64,000 bases of DNA from Nocardioides marmorisolisilvae. Lineage in GTDB: Bacteria; Actinomycetota; Actinomycetes; Propionibacteriales; Nocardioidaceae. The DNA lies in assembly GCF_031656915.1 (NCBI RefSeq), contig NZ_CP134227.1:3472001-3536000 (forward strand), given 5' to 3'. Under the pieces are notes generated by a model. It was not told the DNA's origin. It saw only the letters and a program-made list of their open reading frames with translations, and did not search any database. Position numbers and translations under genes: made by a program. Positions 35,010 through 43,435 of this stretch are shown here, piece by piece (the stretch's first letter is position 1; each line of letters begins with the position of its first letter).

Positions 35010-35818
35010 TGAGGGATGCTCTCGCCTACGAGCTGGTCCGGATCCGCACCATCCGGTCGACCTGGTGGCTGACCGGCACCGCCATCGTGATCGGTCTGGC
35101 GATCACCACCCTGATGAGCTGGGCGATCGGGCACGACTTCGGCCAGCACGGCACGTCAGCCGACGACCTGAGGGGACTCGGCCCGATCGTGGTGACCCAG
35201 CTCGCCGCCACCGGACAGCTGCCCAGCCTGGTCGCCTTCCTGATGGCGATGGTCGGGATCTTCGCGTGGGGGCACGAGTACCGCCACGGCATGATCCGGG
35301 CGTCGCTGACCGCGTTGGACTCGCGGACCGCGTTCTGGATCGCCAAGTACGCCGTGTGCGTGGCGTGGGCGGTGGCCGTCTCGCTGGTCACCATGCTGCT
35401 CGCGGGGCTGATCGCGACCGCGTTCCTGCACGACTACGTGACGATCTTCTCCGGCCAGACCTGGGGCGTGATCGGCCGCCAGCTGGTCTACGTGGTGATC
35501 CTGACCTGCCTCGGGATGGCGTTCACCTCGCTGACCCGCTCACAGGCGTTCGCGCTGGTGACGCTGTTCTTGTGGCCGCTGCTGATCGAGTCGATCATCT
35601 CGCTGATCTTCCACCTCGTCCCTGGTCTGCGGGACCACTCCGAGGTGACCCGGTTCCTCCCGTTCGGCGCCGGCCGGCGGCTGGTGGACGTCCTCGACCA
35701 CGGGCACTCCACCTTCGGCGACCCGCTGTCCGCGCTGGGTGGCGGGATCATCTTCGGGCTGGTCGCGGTGGTGCTGATGGCCGCGTCGTACCTGCTCTTC
35801 CAACGGCGCGACGCCTGA
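35009..35818 (+). CDS. ABC-2 type transporter permease
   Basis: 269 residues with six predicted membrane helices, for example TWWLTGTAIVIGLAITTLMSW, LPSLVAFLMAMVGIFAWGHEYRHGMI, VCVAWAVAVSLVTMLLAGLI and IFGLVAVVLMAASYLLF. The YRHGMIRASLTALDSRTAFWIAKY cytoplasmic segment is typical of ABC-2 permeases and contacts the ATPase. Its start overlaps the ATPase stop by one base, so the two form a two-gene operon. The 3' end faces the convergent lipoprotein gene, 20 nt away. Confidence 0.9.
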   Translation: MRDALAYELVRIRTIRSTWWLTGTAIVIGLAITTLMSWAIGHDFGQHGTSADDLRGLGPIVVTQLAATGQLPSLVAFLMAMVGIFAWGHEYRHGMIRASLTALDSRTAFWIAKYAVCVAWAVAVSLVTMLLAGLIATAFLHDYVTIFSGQTWGVIGRQLVYVVILTCLGMAFTSLTRSQAFALVTLFLWPLLIESIISLIFHLVPGLRDHSEVTRFLPFGAGRRLVDVLDHGHSTFGDPLSALGGGIIFGLVAVVLMAASYLLFQRRDA

Positions 35819-35838
35819 GCCTCACCGCGGTGTCGGCT

Positions 35839-36306
35839 TCACTTCGGCGCGGCGAGCACCTGCACCACGGTCTGCCTCGGACAGGTCGCCGACTCCCGGA
35901 TGGCCCATCGACCGTGGAAGCCGTTGCCTGTCCAGTTCGCCTCGGCGTCGTGCGACTCGGTCTCGCCGTTGGTGACCTTGAAGCCGGCGCGTTGGGCGGG
36001 ACCATTCAGCGCGGCGAGCACCTGCTTGAACGGCAGCAAGGTCACCCCGGAGACGATCACGCCGTCAGCGCCCCTGTCCTCCGCGTGATAGACGACTGTC
36101 CGGGGTGGGAACGGGAACTCCTGCGGGAACCGGGCCGGGTACGACGAGATGGGCTTCGCGTCCGCGACGCAGACCGAGGTGTCGGCCCCCGCATCGATCT
36201 CGTGGTGGGCGTCGTCGCTTTCAGAGTGGCTCCCACAGCCGGTGAGCACGACGGCCAGGGCGACCGATAGGACAGGCCACCACAGCCACCACAGCCGCCG
36301 CGTCAC
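35839..36306 (-). CDS. Small lipoprotein of unknown function
   Basis: 155 residues from GTG 36306, which overlaps the stop of the upstream BNR gene (GTGA). The lipoprotein signal is VTRRLWWLWWPVLSVALAVVLTGC with lipobox LTGC. The mature part contains SSYPARFPQEFPFPPRTVVYHAEDRGADGVIVSGVTLLPFKQVLAALNGPAQRAGFKV, a small globular domain. Two cysteines (CVADAK and ATCPRQ) may pair. Translational coupling suggests it works with the BNR protein at the cell surface. Function not recognised. Confidence 0.82.
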   Translation of the reverse strand: MTRRLWWLWWPVLSVALAVVLTGCGSHSESDDAHHEIDAGADTSVCVADAKPISSYPARFPQEFPFPPRTVVYHAEDRGADGVIVSGVTLLPFKQVLAALNGPAQRAGFKVTNGETESHDAEANWTGNGFHGRWAIRESATCPRQTVVQVLAAPK

Positions 36307-38405
36307 TGGGTGACTACCTGGACCTGCTTGTTGTCCGACTCGTCGGACTCGGTGACCAGGTTCAGCGGGTCGACCACGGCGGTTACCGTGTGGCCACCGC
36401 CGGTCGCCTTCCACCTGAAGGTCAGGGTGGTGGACCTGCCCGGGTCGAGCGAGGTGCCGACATCGCCGACAGGCTTGCGGTTGTCGAGGACTTGAACGTC
36501 GAATGCGTCGACCGGCTGGTTCCCGGAGTTCGTCACCCCGACCTTCGCCACGAACTGCCCCGATTGGTCGGACACGTTCAGAGAGCTCAGGGTGAGGTTC
36601 GTGGTCGGGTCGTACTGGGAGAACAGGGGCATGCCGCTGCTCTGCCGGGCGATCGTCGCATAGGCGGCTTGGGCGTCGGCGGGCCCGGCGCCGCTGGTCT
36701 CGCTCGCGTCGGTCACACAGGTCTTGATGCACCCGTCGGCGTACGCGACCTCGATGTGCCCGGTCCTATCGACCGTGGCGTCGATGAAGTCCAGCAGGTT
36801 GCGGTCGCTGCCGCAGGTGGTCCCACCGGTACAGATCGAGCCGCGCTGCACCGGGTCGTTGGGAGTCGCGTCCGAGGTCTGCCAGGTCTTGCCGCCGTCG
36901 TAGGTGGTGGCCACGTAGAGGTGCCACACCCCGTCGAAGTTGGCGGCGTCCTGGTAGTTGCCGTCGGTGGGTGTCCCGATGAAGGCCAGCGCCGCCCTGT
37001 CGTCGTCGCCGGCAACCATCGCCGGGAACACGGCGTTGTTGATCCCGAACTCGGTCCCCACATGCTGCGGGGTCGACCAGGTCTCGCCGCGGTCGTGGCT
37101 GACCGCGACCGCGGGCCGGCCGTCGGAGCCGACGTATCCGAAGTACGTGGTGCCATTGGCGCCGATGCCCACCGAGGGGTCGGCGTCACTGGTCGAGCTG
37201 CCCGGCACCTTGTGGACCGTCCAGCTGGAGCCGTCGTCGGTGGAGGTCACCACCGCCGCGTTGTTGCCGCACCCCTTGTTGGGCAGGTAGGCGGTGCCGT
37301 CCGGGGCGACCTTCACGTGCCCGTGCAGGCCGCCGCAGTCGAGCAGGCTGTAGGTGGACACGCCAGGACCGAAGGTGGTCCCGCCGTCTCGTGAGGTGGC
37401 ACAGAACGCCGTTGCGATGTCCTGGCTGCAGTAGTAGACCGCGTTCGGGTAGGTGGAGGTCGGCAGCGCACCCACCCCGCCAGCGCTGAAGGGGCCGCCA
37501 CCGATGGTCTGGTGGTCGACGCCGCTGGGGATGCCACCGCCTTGCGAGGGGAACCAGGTCGCACCGTCGTCGTCGGTCCAGCAGGTCAGCGAGTCCTGGC
37601 CGGAGAGCTGGGACTCGAAGGTCCGGCCGGTGGCGTGGTCGGTGAACAGGATCGGGTCCAGCGACGTCGTGCCGCCCTGGGGGCAGCCGTTCGACGCGGT
37701 CGCGCTCACGTCGCTCCAGGCGGCCCGTGCGGGGGACACGCTGTCGTCGAAGTCGACCTTGTATGTCGAGAGGTAGGACTGGAAGAGGGTGGCGTCCGAC
37801 TTCCAGTTGGTGCCGATCGACGGTTCCCCGGCGTTGTTGGCGTCGGTGAAGGACGACGGCGCGGTGTAGTTGTGGAACCCCGGAGGCGTGTCGGTGCCTG
37901 GCGGGGAATCGGCCGGCGTCGCGACCAGCGCGGCCGTGGCGGAGTAGGACTCACCGAGGGGCGCGAACGGGACGACCCGGACGGTGTAGGTGCCGGTGGT
38001 CGGCGGCAGCACGACCTCCTCGGGGTCCGCGCTCGAGGCCGCCGTCCCGACCAGGTTGCCGCTCGCATCGAGCACGTAGACATCGAAGTCCGCGGCACTA
38101 TTGGTCCATGAGACGTCGATCTTCAACTCATGGCCGGTGTCGTAGCCGGCCGGCGTCGACACGTGCAGAGTGAAGTCGTCACAGGACTGTGGCACCGAGC
38201 AGTCCGGGGTGCCGTTGACCTGCGCGGTGACGTTGGCGGCCACGAAAGGCCCCCCACCCCAGCTGGTCACGGTGCCGGTGTCGGACACGGAGCCCTCTTC
38301 CGGAGTGCTCGCCTGTGCGGCGGTGATGGCGAGGGTGGCTGCCGTGACAGCGCCGATCGCCAGTGCCAGTGCGCGCGTGGCGCGCCGAGTTGAAGCAGGA
38401 AACAT
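36303..38405 (-). CDS. Secreted BNR/Asp-box propeller protein with CARDB-like C terminus
   Basis: 700 residues from ATG 38405, which follows GGAAGGAC. A signal peptide is followed by a pre-peptidase-like beta domain (about 50-165), then a beta-propeller with at least five Asp boxes (SRDGGTTFG, STDDGSSWT, SHDRGETWS, TYDGGKTWQ, TDDDGATWF). The last about 90 residues (LTLSSLNVSDQSGQFVAKVGVTNSGNQPVDAFDVQVLDNRKPV) form a CARDB/Ig-like adhesion domain. The fold is that of sialidases and related proteins, but the catalytic Arg triad was not identified, so enzymatic activity is not claimed. A surface or secreted binding role is plausible. Confidence 0.85.
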   Translation of the reverse strand: MFPASTRRATRALALAIGAVTAATLAITAAQASTPEEGSVSDTGTVTSWGGGPFVAANVTAQVNGTPDCSVPQSCDDFTLHVSTPAGYDTGHELKIDVSWTNSAADFDVYVLDASGNLVGTAASSADPEEVVLPPTTGTYTVRVVPFAPLGESYSATAALVATPADSPPGTDTPPGFHNYTAPSSFTDANNAGEPSIGTNWKSDATLFQSYLSTYKVDFDDSVSPARAAWSDVSATASNGCPQGGTTSLDPILFTDHATGRTFESQLSGQDSLTCWTDDDGATWFPSQGGGIPSGVDHQTIGGGPFSAGGVGALPTSTYPNAVYYCSQDIATAFCATSRDGGTTFGPGVSTYSLLDCGGLHGHVKVAPDGTAYLPNKGCGNNAAVVTSTDDGSSWTVHKVPGSSTSDADPSVGIGANGTTYFGYVGSDGRPAVAVSHDRGETWSTPQHVGTEFGINNAVFPAMVAGDDDRAALAFIGTPTDGNYQDAANFDGVWHLYVATTYDGGKTWQTSDATPNDPVQRGSICTGGTTCGSDRNLLDFIDATVDRTGHIEVAYADGCIKTCVTDASETSGAGPADAQAAYATIARQSSGMPLFSQYDPTTNLTLSSLNVSDQSGQFVAKVGVTNSGNQPVDAFDVQVLDNRKPVGDVGTSLDPGRSTTLTFRWKATGGGHTVTAVVDPLNLVTESDESDNKQVQVVTQ

Positions 38406-38460
38406 GCCCGAGTCCTTCCGTTTCCCCTGTGTCCCCGTCCCAGGCCACAACGACGACCCC

Positions 38461-38476
38461 ACCGTGAGGTCACGGT
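38461..38476. promoter_or_regulatory. 16-bp palindrome between divergent genes
   Basis: ACCGTGAGGTCACGGT is perfect apart from its two central bases. It lies 50 nt before the acyl-CoA synthetase start and 55 nt before the divergent BNR gene. It could be an operator for a dimeric regulator of one or both. Confidence 0.5.
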
Positions 38477-38513
38477 CGTGTCCGAAGGGTGCCCGGACCC
38501 GGGGGCCCAGGAG

Positions 38514-38519
38514 TAACTT
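38514..38519 (+). promoter_or_regulatory. -10 box for acyl-CoA synthetase, leaderless layout
   Basis: TAACTT is followed by seven bases and the ATG at 38527. It supports that ATG over earlier in-frame starts. Confidence 0.55.
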
Positions 38520-38526
38520 TCGCGTC

Positions 38527-40170
38527 ATGGAGTCCTATGCAGCCGGTGAGACCGAGCCCGCCCTTCTCGAGGCGACCATCGGGGCCAACTTCGAGCGCGC
38601 CGTCGCGGCGTACGGCGGCAGCGAGGCGCTGGTCGAGTGCGCCACCGGCCGACGCTGGACCTACACCGAGCTGGACCGGGCCGTCGACGACGTCGCCCGG
38701 GGGCTGATCGCCGCCGGTCTGCGCAAGGGTGACCGGGTCGGGATGTGGGCGCCCAACTGCGCCGAGTGGACGATCACCCAGTACGCGACGGCAAAGATCG
38801 GCGCGATCCTGGTCAACGTCAACCCCTCGTACCGCACCCACGAGTTCTCCTACGCGGTTAACCAGTCGGGCATGCGGATGTTGGTCAGCGCCTCGGCGTT
38901 CAAGACCAGCGACTACCGCAAGATGGTCGAGGACACCTCCGCGGAGACCCCGAACCTCGAGCGCGTGGTGTTCTGCGACACCGACGACTGGGCGGCGCTC
39001 ATCGAGGAGGGAAGGGGGCTGGCCGAGGACGCGGTCGCGGAACGGATGGCGCAGCTGGCGCCCGATGAGCCGATCAACATCCAGTACACCTCCGGCACCA
39101 CCGGCTACCCCAAGGGCGCCACCTTGAGCCACCGCAACATCTTGAACAACGGCTACAACGTGACCGGTCTGATGGGCTTCACCGACGCCGACCGACTTGC
39201 GATCGCGGTGCCGTTCTACCACTGCTTCGGCATGGTGATGGGCAACCTGGGCTGCACCTCGCGGGGCGCGACCATGGTCATCCCCGCGCCGGGCTTCGAC
39301 CCCGAGCTGACGCTGCGTGCGGTCGAGGATGAGAAGTGCACCGCGGTGTACGGCGTGCCGACGATGTTCATCGCTATGCAGAACCACCCGAAGTTCGCCG
39401 ACTTCGACCTGTCGACGCTGCGCACCGGTTGCATGGCCGGTTCGCTGTGCCCGGTGGATGCGATGAAGCGCTGCATCGACGATATGAACATGGGCGAGGT
39501 GTGCATCGCCTACGGGATGACCGAGACCTCACCGGTGTCCACCCAGACCAGGGTCGACGACGACCTCGACCGGCGTACCGCCACCGTCGGTCGCGTGCAC
39601 CCGCACGTGGAGATCAAGGTCGTCGACCCGGCCGGCGGGGAGACGGTCGAGCGCGGCGAGGCCGGCGAGTTCTGCACCCGCGGCTACAGCGTGATGCTGG
39701 GCTACTGGCCCCTCGACGCCGAGGAGGGCCGCGAGAAGACCCGGGAGGCCATCGACGCGGATGGCTGGATGCACACCGGCGACCTCGCGGTGATGCGCGA
39801 GGACGGCTACTGCACGATCGTCGGCCGGATCAAGGACATGGTGATCCGCGGTGGGGAGAACATCTACCCCAGCGAGGTCGAGGCCTTCCTGTACAGCCAC
39901 CCCGACGTCGAGGACGTGTCTGTGATCGGGGTCCCCGACGAGAAGTACGGCGAGGAGTTGTGCGCCTGGGTGCGGATGCGTGCGGGTGCCGAGCCGCTGG
40001 ACGCGGACCGGGTCCGGGAGTTCGCCATCGGCAAGATCGCGCACTACAAGATCCCGCGCTACGTGATGGTGGTCGAGGAGTTCCCGATGACGGTGACCGG
40101 GAAGATCCGCAAGGTGCAGATGCGCGAGGAGTCCACGGCCGCGCTCGGGCTGACCGCGCCTGCCTCCTGA
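38527..40170 (+). CDS. Acyl-CoA synthetase (AMP-forming, fatty-acid type)
   Basis: 547 residues. The ANL-family P-loop is YTSGTTGYPKGATLSH, followed by YGMTETSPV (adenine binding), DGWMHTGDLAVMREDG (ribose-binding Asp) and GRIKDMVIRGGENIYPSEVEAFL, with the catalytic Lys in VTGKIRKVQMR. The enzyme activates a fatty or aryl acid to acyl-AMP and transfers it to CoA. It resembles medium/long-chain FadD-type ligases. Chain-length preference cannot be read. The palindrome upstream suggests regulation. It stands alone on the + strand before the DUF885 gene (83 nt). Confidence 0.94.
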   Translation: MESYAAGETEPALLEATIGANFERAVAAYGGSEALVECATGRRWTYTELDRAVDDVARGLIAAGLRKGDRVGMWAPNCAEWTITQYATAKIGAILVNVNPSYRTHEFSYAVNQSGMRMLVSASAFKTSDYRKMVEDTSAETPNLERVVFCDTDDWAALIEEGRGLAEDAVAERMAQLAPDEPINIQYTSGTTGYPKGATLSHRNILNNGYNVTGLMGFTDADRLAIAVPFYHCFGMVMGNLGCTSRGATMVIPAPGFDPELTLRAVEDEKCTAVYGVPTMFIAMQNHPKFADFDLSTLRTGCMAGSLCPVDAMKRCIDDMNMGEVCIAYGMTETSPVSTQTRVDDDLDRRTATVGRVHPHVEIKVVDPAGGETVERGEAGEFCTRGYSVMLGYWPLDAEEGREKTREAIDADGWMHTGDLAVMREDGYCTIVGRIKDMVIRGGENIYPSEVEAFLYSHPDVEDVSVIGVPDEKYGEELCAWVRMRAGAEPLDADRVREFAIGKIAHYKIPRYVMVVEEFPMTVTGKIRKVQMREESTAALGLTAPAS

Positions 40171-40253
40171 GGCGCTGCGAATATCAGCACGCGCCGTGGG
40201 CTCGACCGTGCGTAGGTTGGTCACCCACCCGCCCCACGAGAGGACCTGGGGCA

Positions 40254-41900
40254 GTGACCGACGAGATCAACGCGCTGGCGGCCGATTACTTCGAGGCGAT
40301 GATGGTCGCCGAGCCGACCTGGGCGCACCTGCTCGGCGACTACCGGTACGCCGACCGCTTCGAGGACGCGACCCGGGCCCACGAGGACGAGCGCATCGCC
40401 GAGCTGACCGCCTTCGCCGAACGGGTGCGGGCGGTTCCCGAGGAGGCCCTCGACGCCGATGGGCGGATCACCCGTGGCGTGCTGCTCAGCGACGCGACGA
40501 CCCGGGCCGACCTGGCATCGGCCCGACTGGCCGAGGTGGCCGCCGACCCCATCTTCGGGCCCCAGGTGATGGTCTCGGTGTACGCCGGGATGCTCGGGGT
40601 CCCCGACGCGGAGGTCGCGGAGAAGGTGCTCACCAAGGTGGCGGCCATCGGCGAGCACTTCGCGCAGTTGGCGCAGCGGCAGCGCGAGGGGGTGGACTCC
40701 GGTCGGGTCTCCGCCCGGTTCGCCGTCGAGGGCACCATCGCCCAGATCGACGCCGCCCTCGTCGTACCGGCGGACCAGGACCCCCTCGTCGGCGCCGTCC
40801 AGCTGCCCGGAGACGTCGACGCAGATCGGTGGCGCGCGAGGGCCGCCGAGGCCGTGCAGCGCTCGCTGCGTCCCGGGATGACCGCCTTCCGCGACGTGCT
40901 GCGCGACGAGGTGTCCCCGCACGCACGCTCGGACGACGCCGCGGGACTGTGCCACCTGCCCGACGGTGCGGCGGCGTACGACGCGGCGCTGCGCTACTTC
41001 ACCACCACGTCGCTGTCGGCCCAGCAGATCCACGACGTCGGGCTCGCCCAGATCGAGAAGCTGGCCGAGGAGTACCGCGAGCTCGGCGGCAGCGCGCTCG
41101 GCACCAGCGACCTGGCAGAGGTGCTCGACCGGATGCGCACCGACCCGGCGCTGCACTTCGAGAGCGCCGACGAGATGGTCCGGGCCAGCGAGGTCGCGAT
41201 GCGGCGCGCCTGGGAGGCGATGGGCGACTGGTTCGAGGTGCTGCCGCAGGCACCGTGTGCCGTCGAAGGCGTGACCAGCGGCCCGAAGGCCTACTACTTC
41301 CCGCCGGCCAAGGACGGCAGCCGCGGGGGCACGTTCTTCATCAACGTCGACGACCCGACGTCCTGGGGCACCTTCGAGCTGGAGTCGATGGCCTTCCACG
41401 AGGGCATCCCCGGCCACCACCTGCAGCTCGCGATCGCCGACGAGCTGCCCGACTCGGTGCCCGCGATCCGCAAGTACGCCGAGACTGCGGCGTACGCCGA
41501 GGGCTGGGGTCTCTACACCGAGCGGCTGGCCGACGAGATGGGCCTCTACTCCTCACCGATCGACCGACTCGGCATGCTCGCCGCCGACTCGATGCGTGCC
41601 TGCCGGCTGGTGGTCGACACCGGCCTGCACGCCCTCGGCTGGAGCCGGCAGCAGGCGGTCGACTACATGGTCGCCAACTCCCCGCTGCGCGAGACCATGG
41701 TCCGGCCCGAGATCGACCGCTACATCGTCCATCCCGGGCAGGCCACGTCGTACATGATCGGCCGGCTGGAGATCCAGCGGATGCGCCGCGAGGCCGAGGC
41801 CCGGCCCGGCTTCGACATCAAGCGGTTCCACTCCGCGGTGCTCGACTCCGGCACCCTTCCGCTCGAGGTGCTCGACCAGGTGGTGCGGGCCCGGCTCTGA
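40254..41900 (+). CDS. DUF885 family protein (zinc-peptidase-like)
   Basis: 548 residues from GTG 40254, which follows GAGAGG. The DUF885 core has AFHEGIPGHHLQLAIADE, whose HExxPGHH looks like a gluzincin-type metal site, and a downstream YAEGWGLYTERLADEMG with a possible third ligand Glu. The C terminus has YMIGRLEIQRMRREAEARPGFDIKRFHSAVLDSGTLPLEVLD, well conserved in this family. Members are soluble or secreted; no signal peptide is seen here. A peptidase or dipeptidase activity is inferred from the motif, not demonstrated. Confidence 0.9.
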   Translation: MTDEINALAADYFEAMMVAEPTWAHLLGDYRYADRFEDATRAHEDERIAELTAFAERVRAVPEEALDADGRITRGVLLSDATTRADLASARLAEVAADPIFGPQVMVSVYAGMLGVPDAEVAEKVLTKVAAIGEHFAQLAQRQREGVDSGRVSARFAVEGTIAQIDAALVVPADQDPLVGAVQLPGDVDADRWRARAAEAVQRSLRPGMTAFRDVLRDEVSPHARSDDAAGLCHLPDGAAAYDAALRYFTTTSLSAQQIHDVGLAQIEKLAEEYRELGGSALGTSDLAEVLDRMRTDPALHFESADEMVRASEVAMRRAWEAMGDWFEVLPQAPCAVEGVTSGPKAYYFPPAKDGSRGGTFFINVDDPTSWGTFELESMAFHEGIPGHHLQLAIADELPDSVPAIRKYAETAAYAEGWGLYTERLADEMGLYSSPIDRLGMLAADSMRACRLVVDTGLHALGWSRQQAVDYMVANSPLRETMVRPEIDRYIVHPGQATSYMIGRLEIQRMRREAEARPGFDIKRFHSAVLDSGTLPLEVLDQVVRARL

Positions 41901-42025
41901 GCCCGGCCGGCCCCCGGTCCGAGGACTGAATGCGGTCGCGAGGGGGCACACTGGGCCGTAGGCTGTGCGATCGCGCGACGCCGCGCGTCACCTGTATCGA
42001 CTCGCCCATCAGAAAGGCCAGGACA

Positions 42026-42421
42026 GTGCCCACCGGAAAGGTCAAGTGGTACGACGCGGAGAAGGGCTTCGGCTTCCTCTCCCGCGAGGACGGCGACGAC
42101 GTCTATGTCCGCGCCTCGTCGCTCCCCGAGGGCGTGACCACGCTGCGTGCCGGCACCCGGGTCGAGTTCGGCATCCTCTCGGGCCGCAAGGGCGACCAGG
42201 CTCACCAGGTGCGGGTCCTGGACGCCCCGCCCTCGGTGGTGGCCGCCCAGCGCGCCGCGACCCGGAAGAAGCCCGAGGAGATGGTCGGGATCGTCGAGGA
42301 CCTGATCCGGCTGCTCGAAGGTGTCCAGCACGCCTACCGCGCCGGCCGACACCCCGACCCGAAGACCGCTCGTCCCACCGCCAAGCTGCTCCGCGGCCTG
42401 GCCGATGAGCTCGACGGCTGA
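42026..42421 (+). CDS. Cold-shock-domain protein with C-terminal extension
   Basis: 131 residues from GTG 42026, which follows AAAGG. The cold-shock domain spans residues 1-66: PTGKVKWYDAEKGFGFL contains RNP1 (KGFGFL), and DVYVRASSL replaces the usual VFVHxSxI of RNP2, with Arg for His. About 65 further residues (APPSVVAAQRAATRKKPEEMVGIVEDLIRLLEGVQHAYRAGRHPDPKTARPTAKLLRGLADELDG) form a mostly helical tail absent from classic CspA (about 67-70 residues). It probably binds RNA or single-stranded DNA. The ORF can extend upstream to 41930 but the family starts at M-P-T-G-K-V-K-W. Confidence 0.92.
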   Translation: MPTGKVKWYDAEKGFGFLSREDGDDVYVRASSLPEGVTTLRAGTRVEFGILSGRKGDQAHQVRVLDAPPSVVAAQRAATRKKPEEMVGIVEDLIRLLEGVQHAYRAGRHPDPKTARPTAKLLRGLADELDG

Positions 42422-42482
42422 TTCCCCCGGCTGGCGCGGGTCGCCCAGGCGGACTTTCCCAGGTTAAGAACCCAAGCGTCGC

Positions 42483-42510
42483 CTTCACACATCAGAGTCG
42501 GTGTGTGAAG
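42483..42510. terminator. Hairpin between convergent genes
   Basis: CTTCACACA (42483-42491) pairs with TGTGTGAAG (42502-42510) around a ten-base loop. It is AT-richer than its surroundings and lies between the cold-shock gene and a convergent gene. The 42422-42581 gap has no other clear element. Confidence 0.6.
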
Positions 42511-42581
42511 AACGACCTTCCTGGGTGAAGTACGACGGCCCCGACGACCCAGACCGCCCCGACCGATCAACCCCCGATCGA

Positions 42582-43424
42582 TCAGCCCAGCGAGACGACC
42601 ACGCGGGTGGGTACGGCGGCGCGGGCTCGGGTCCAGCCCTTCTCCGACGCGCGACCGATCTGCCAGTGCCGGTGATCGAAGGAGATCTCCTGGACGTGCA
42701 GCCGCTTGGCGTGGGCCACGACGTACTGCGCGACGGCCCAGCCGGTACGCCGGCCCGCGGGGCCGGCGGGGATCGCGACGGTGACGTCCTGGCGGGGCCC
42801 CCGCGCGGTCGGGATCGGCCCGAACGCGCCGGTGATGGAGTCGGTCACCGCCACCGCGGTGCCGTGCGCCTGGCTGTCGTGGACCACGCAGCTGAACCGG
42901 CCGCCGGGGCTGTAGCCGGTCAGCGCCGATGCCAGCGCGCGGGCGTCGGGCGCGTGCTCCGCGTAGGCGTCGGGGTAGCCGCTGCGCTGCACCCGCTGGG
43001 CGGCCACCGTGATCTGCATCGTCTGGTAGCCGTGCACCTTCTGCAGGGCGTCATAGAACGCGTTGATCGCGTAGACCGGGTTGCGGATCTGGGCCCGGCT
43101 TCCCCAGCCCTGGGACGGCCGTTGCTGGAAGACGCCGACGGAGTCCCGGTCGCCGCCCGGAAGGTTGCGCAGCTTGCTCTCCTGGAACCCGGTGGCCAAG
43201 GCGATCGAGACCGCCCGCGCCGGCAGGCCCCGGCGTACGCCGACGGCTGCGATCAGGCTGGCGATCTCGCCCTGCCCGGTGTCGACCGCGACATGGTGCC
43301 CGGCCACCGTCGCCGAGCAGCCCTCGGGGTTGGGCAGAGGACCGGCGCCACGCCAGATCGCGAAGCCGACCCCGACGACCACGGCCACGACGACCAGGAA
43401 GGTGACTGTTCGAAGGAAGCGCAT
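42582..43424 (-). CDS. Membrane-anchored protein with lysozyme-like (transglycosylase-type) domain
   Basis: 280 residues from ATG 43424. An N-terminal signal anchor (FLRTVTFLVVVAVVVGVGFAIW) puts the rest outside the cell. The core SIALATGFQESKLRNLPGGDRDSVGVFQQRPSQGWGSRAQI resembles a goose-lysozyme/SLT-type fold with a candidate catalytic Glu in FQES. The last third is a separate domain with VAQYVVAHAKRLHVQEISFDHRHWQIG. Homologues are often annotated as heavy-metal transporters, which the sequence does not support. It lies 11 nt downstream of dapD, so cell-wall linkage is plausible. Catalytic activity is inferred from weak similarity. Confidence 0.78.
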   Translation of the reverse strand: MRFLRTVTFLVVVAVVVGVGFAIWRGAGPLPNPEGCSATVAGHHVAVDTGQGEIASLIAAVGVRRGLPARAVSIALATGFQESKLRNLPGGDRDSVGVFQQRPSQGWGSRAQIRNPVYAINAFYDALQKVHGYQTMQITVAAQRVQRSGYPDAYAEHAPDARALASALTGYSPGGRFSCVVHDSQAHGTAVAVTDSITGAFGPIPTARGPRQDVTVAIPAGPAGRRTGWAVAQYVVAHAKRLHVQEISFDHRHWQIGRASEKGWTRARAAVPTRVVVSLG

Positions 43425-43435
43425 CGTGGAGCCGA

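Noticed and set aside
36303-38405. Active sialidase
   Set aside because: Asp boxes are present, but the Arg triad and acid residues of sialidases could not be found.
42582-43424. Heavy-metal transporter, a common annotation for such proteins
   Set aside because: Only one N-terminal membrane helix and a lysozyme-like region are seen; no transport domain or metal-binding motif.
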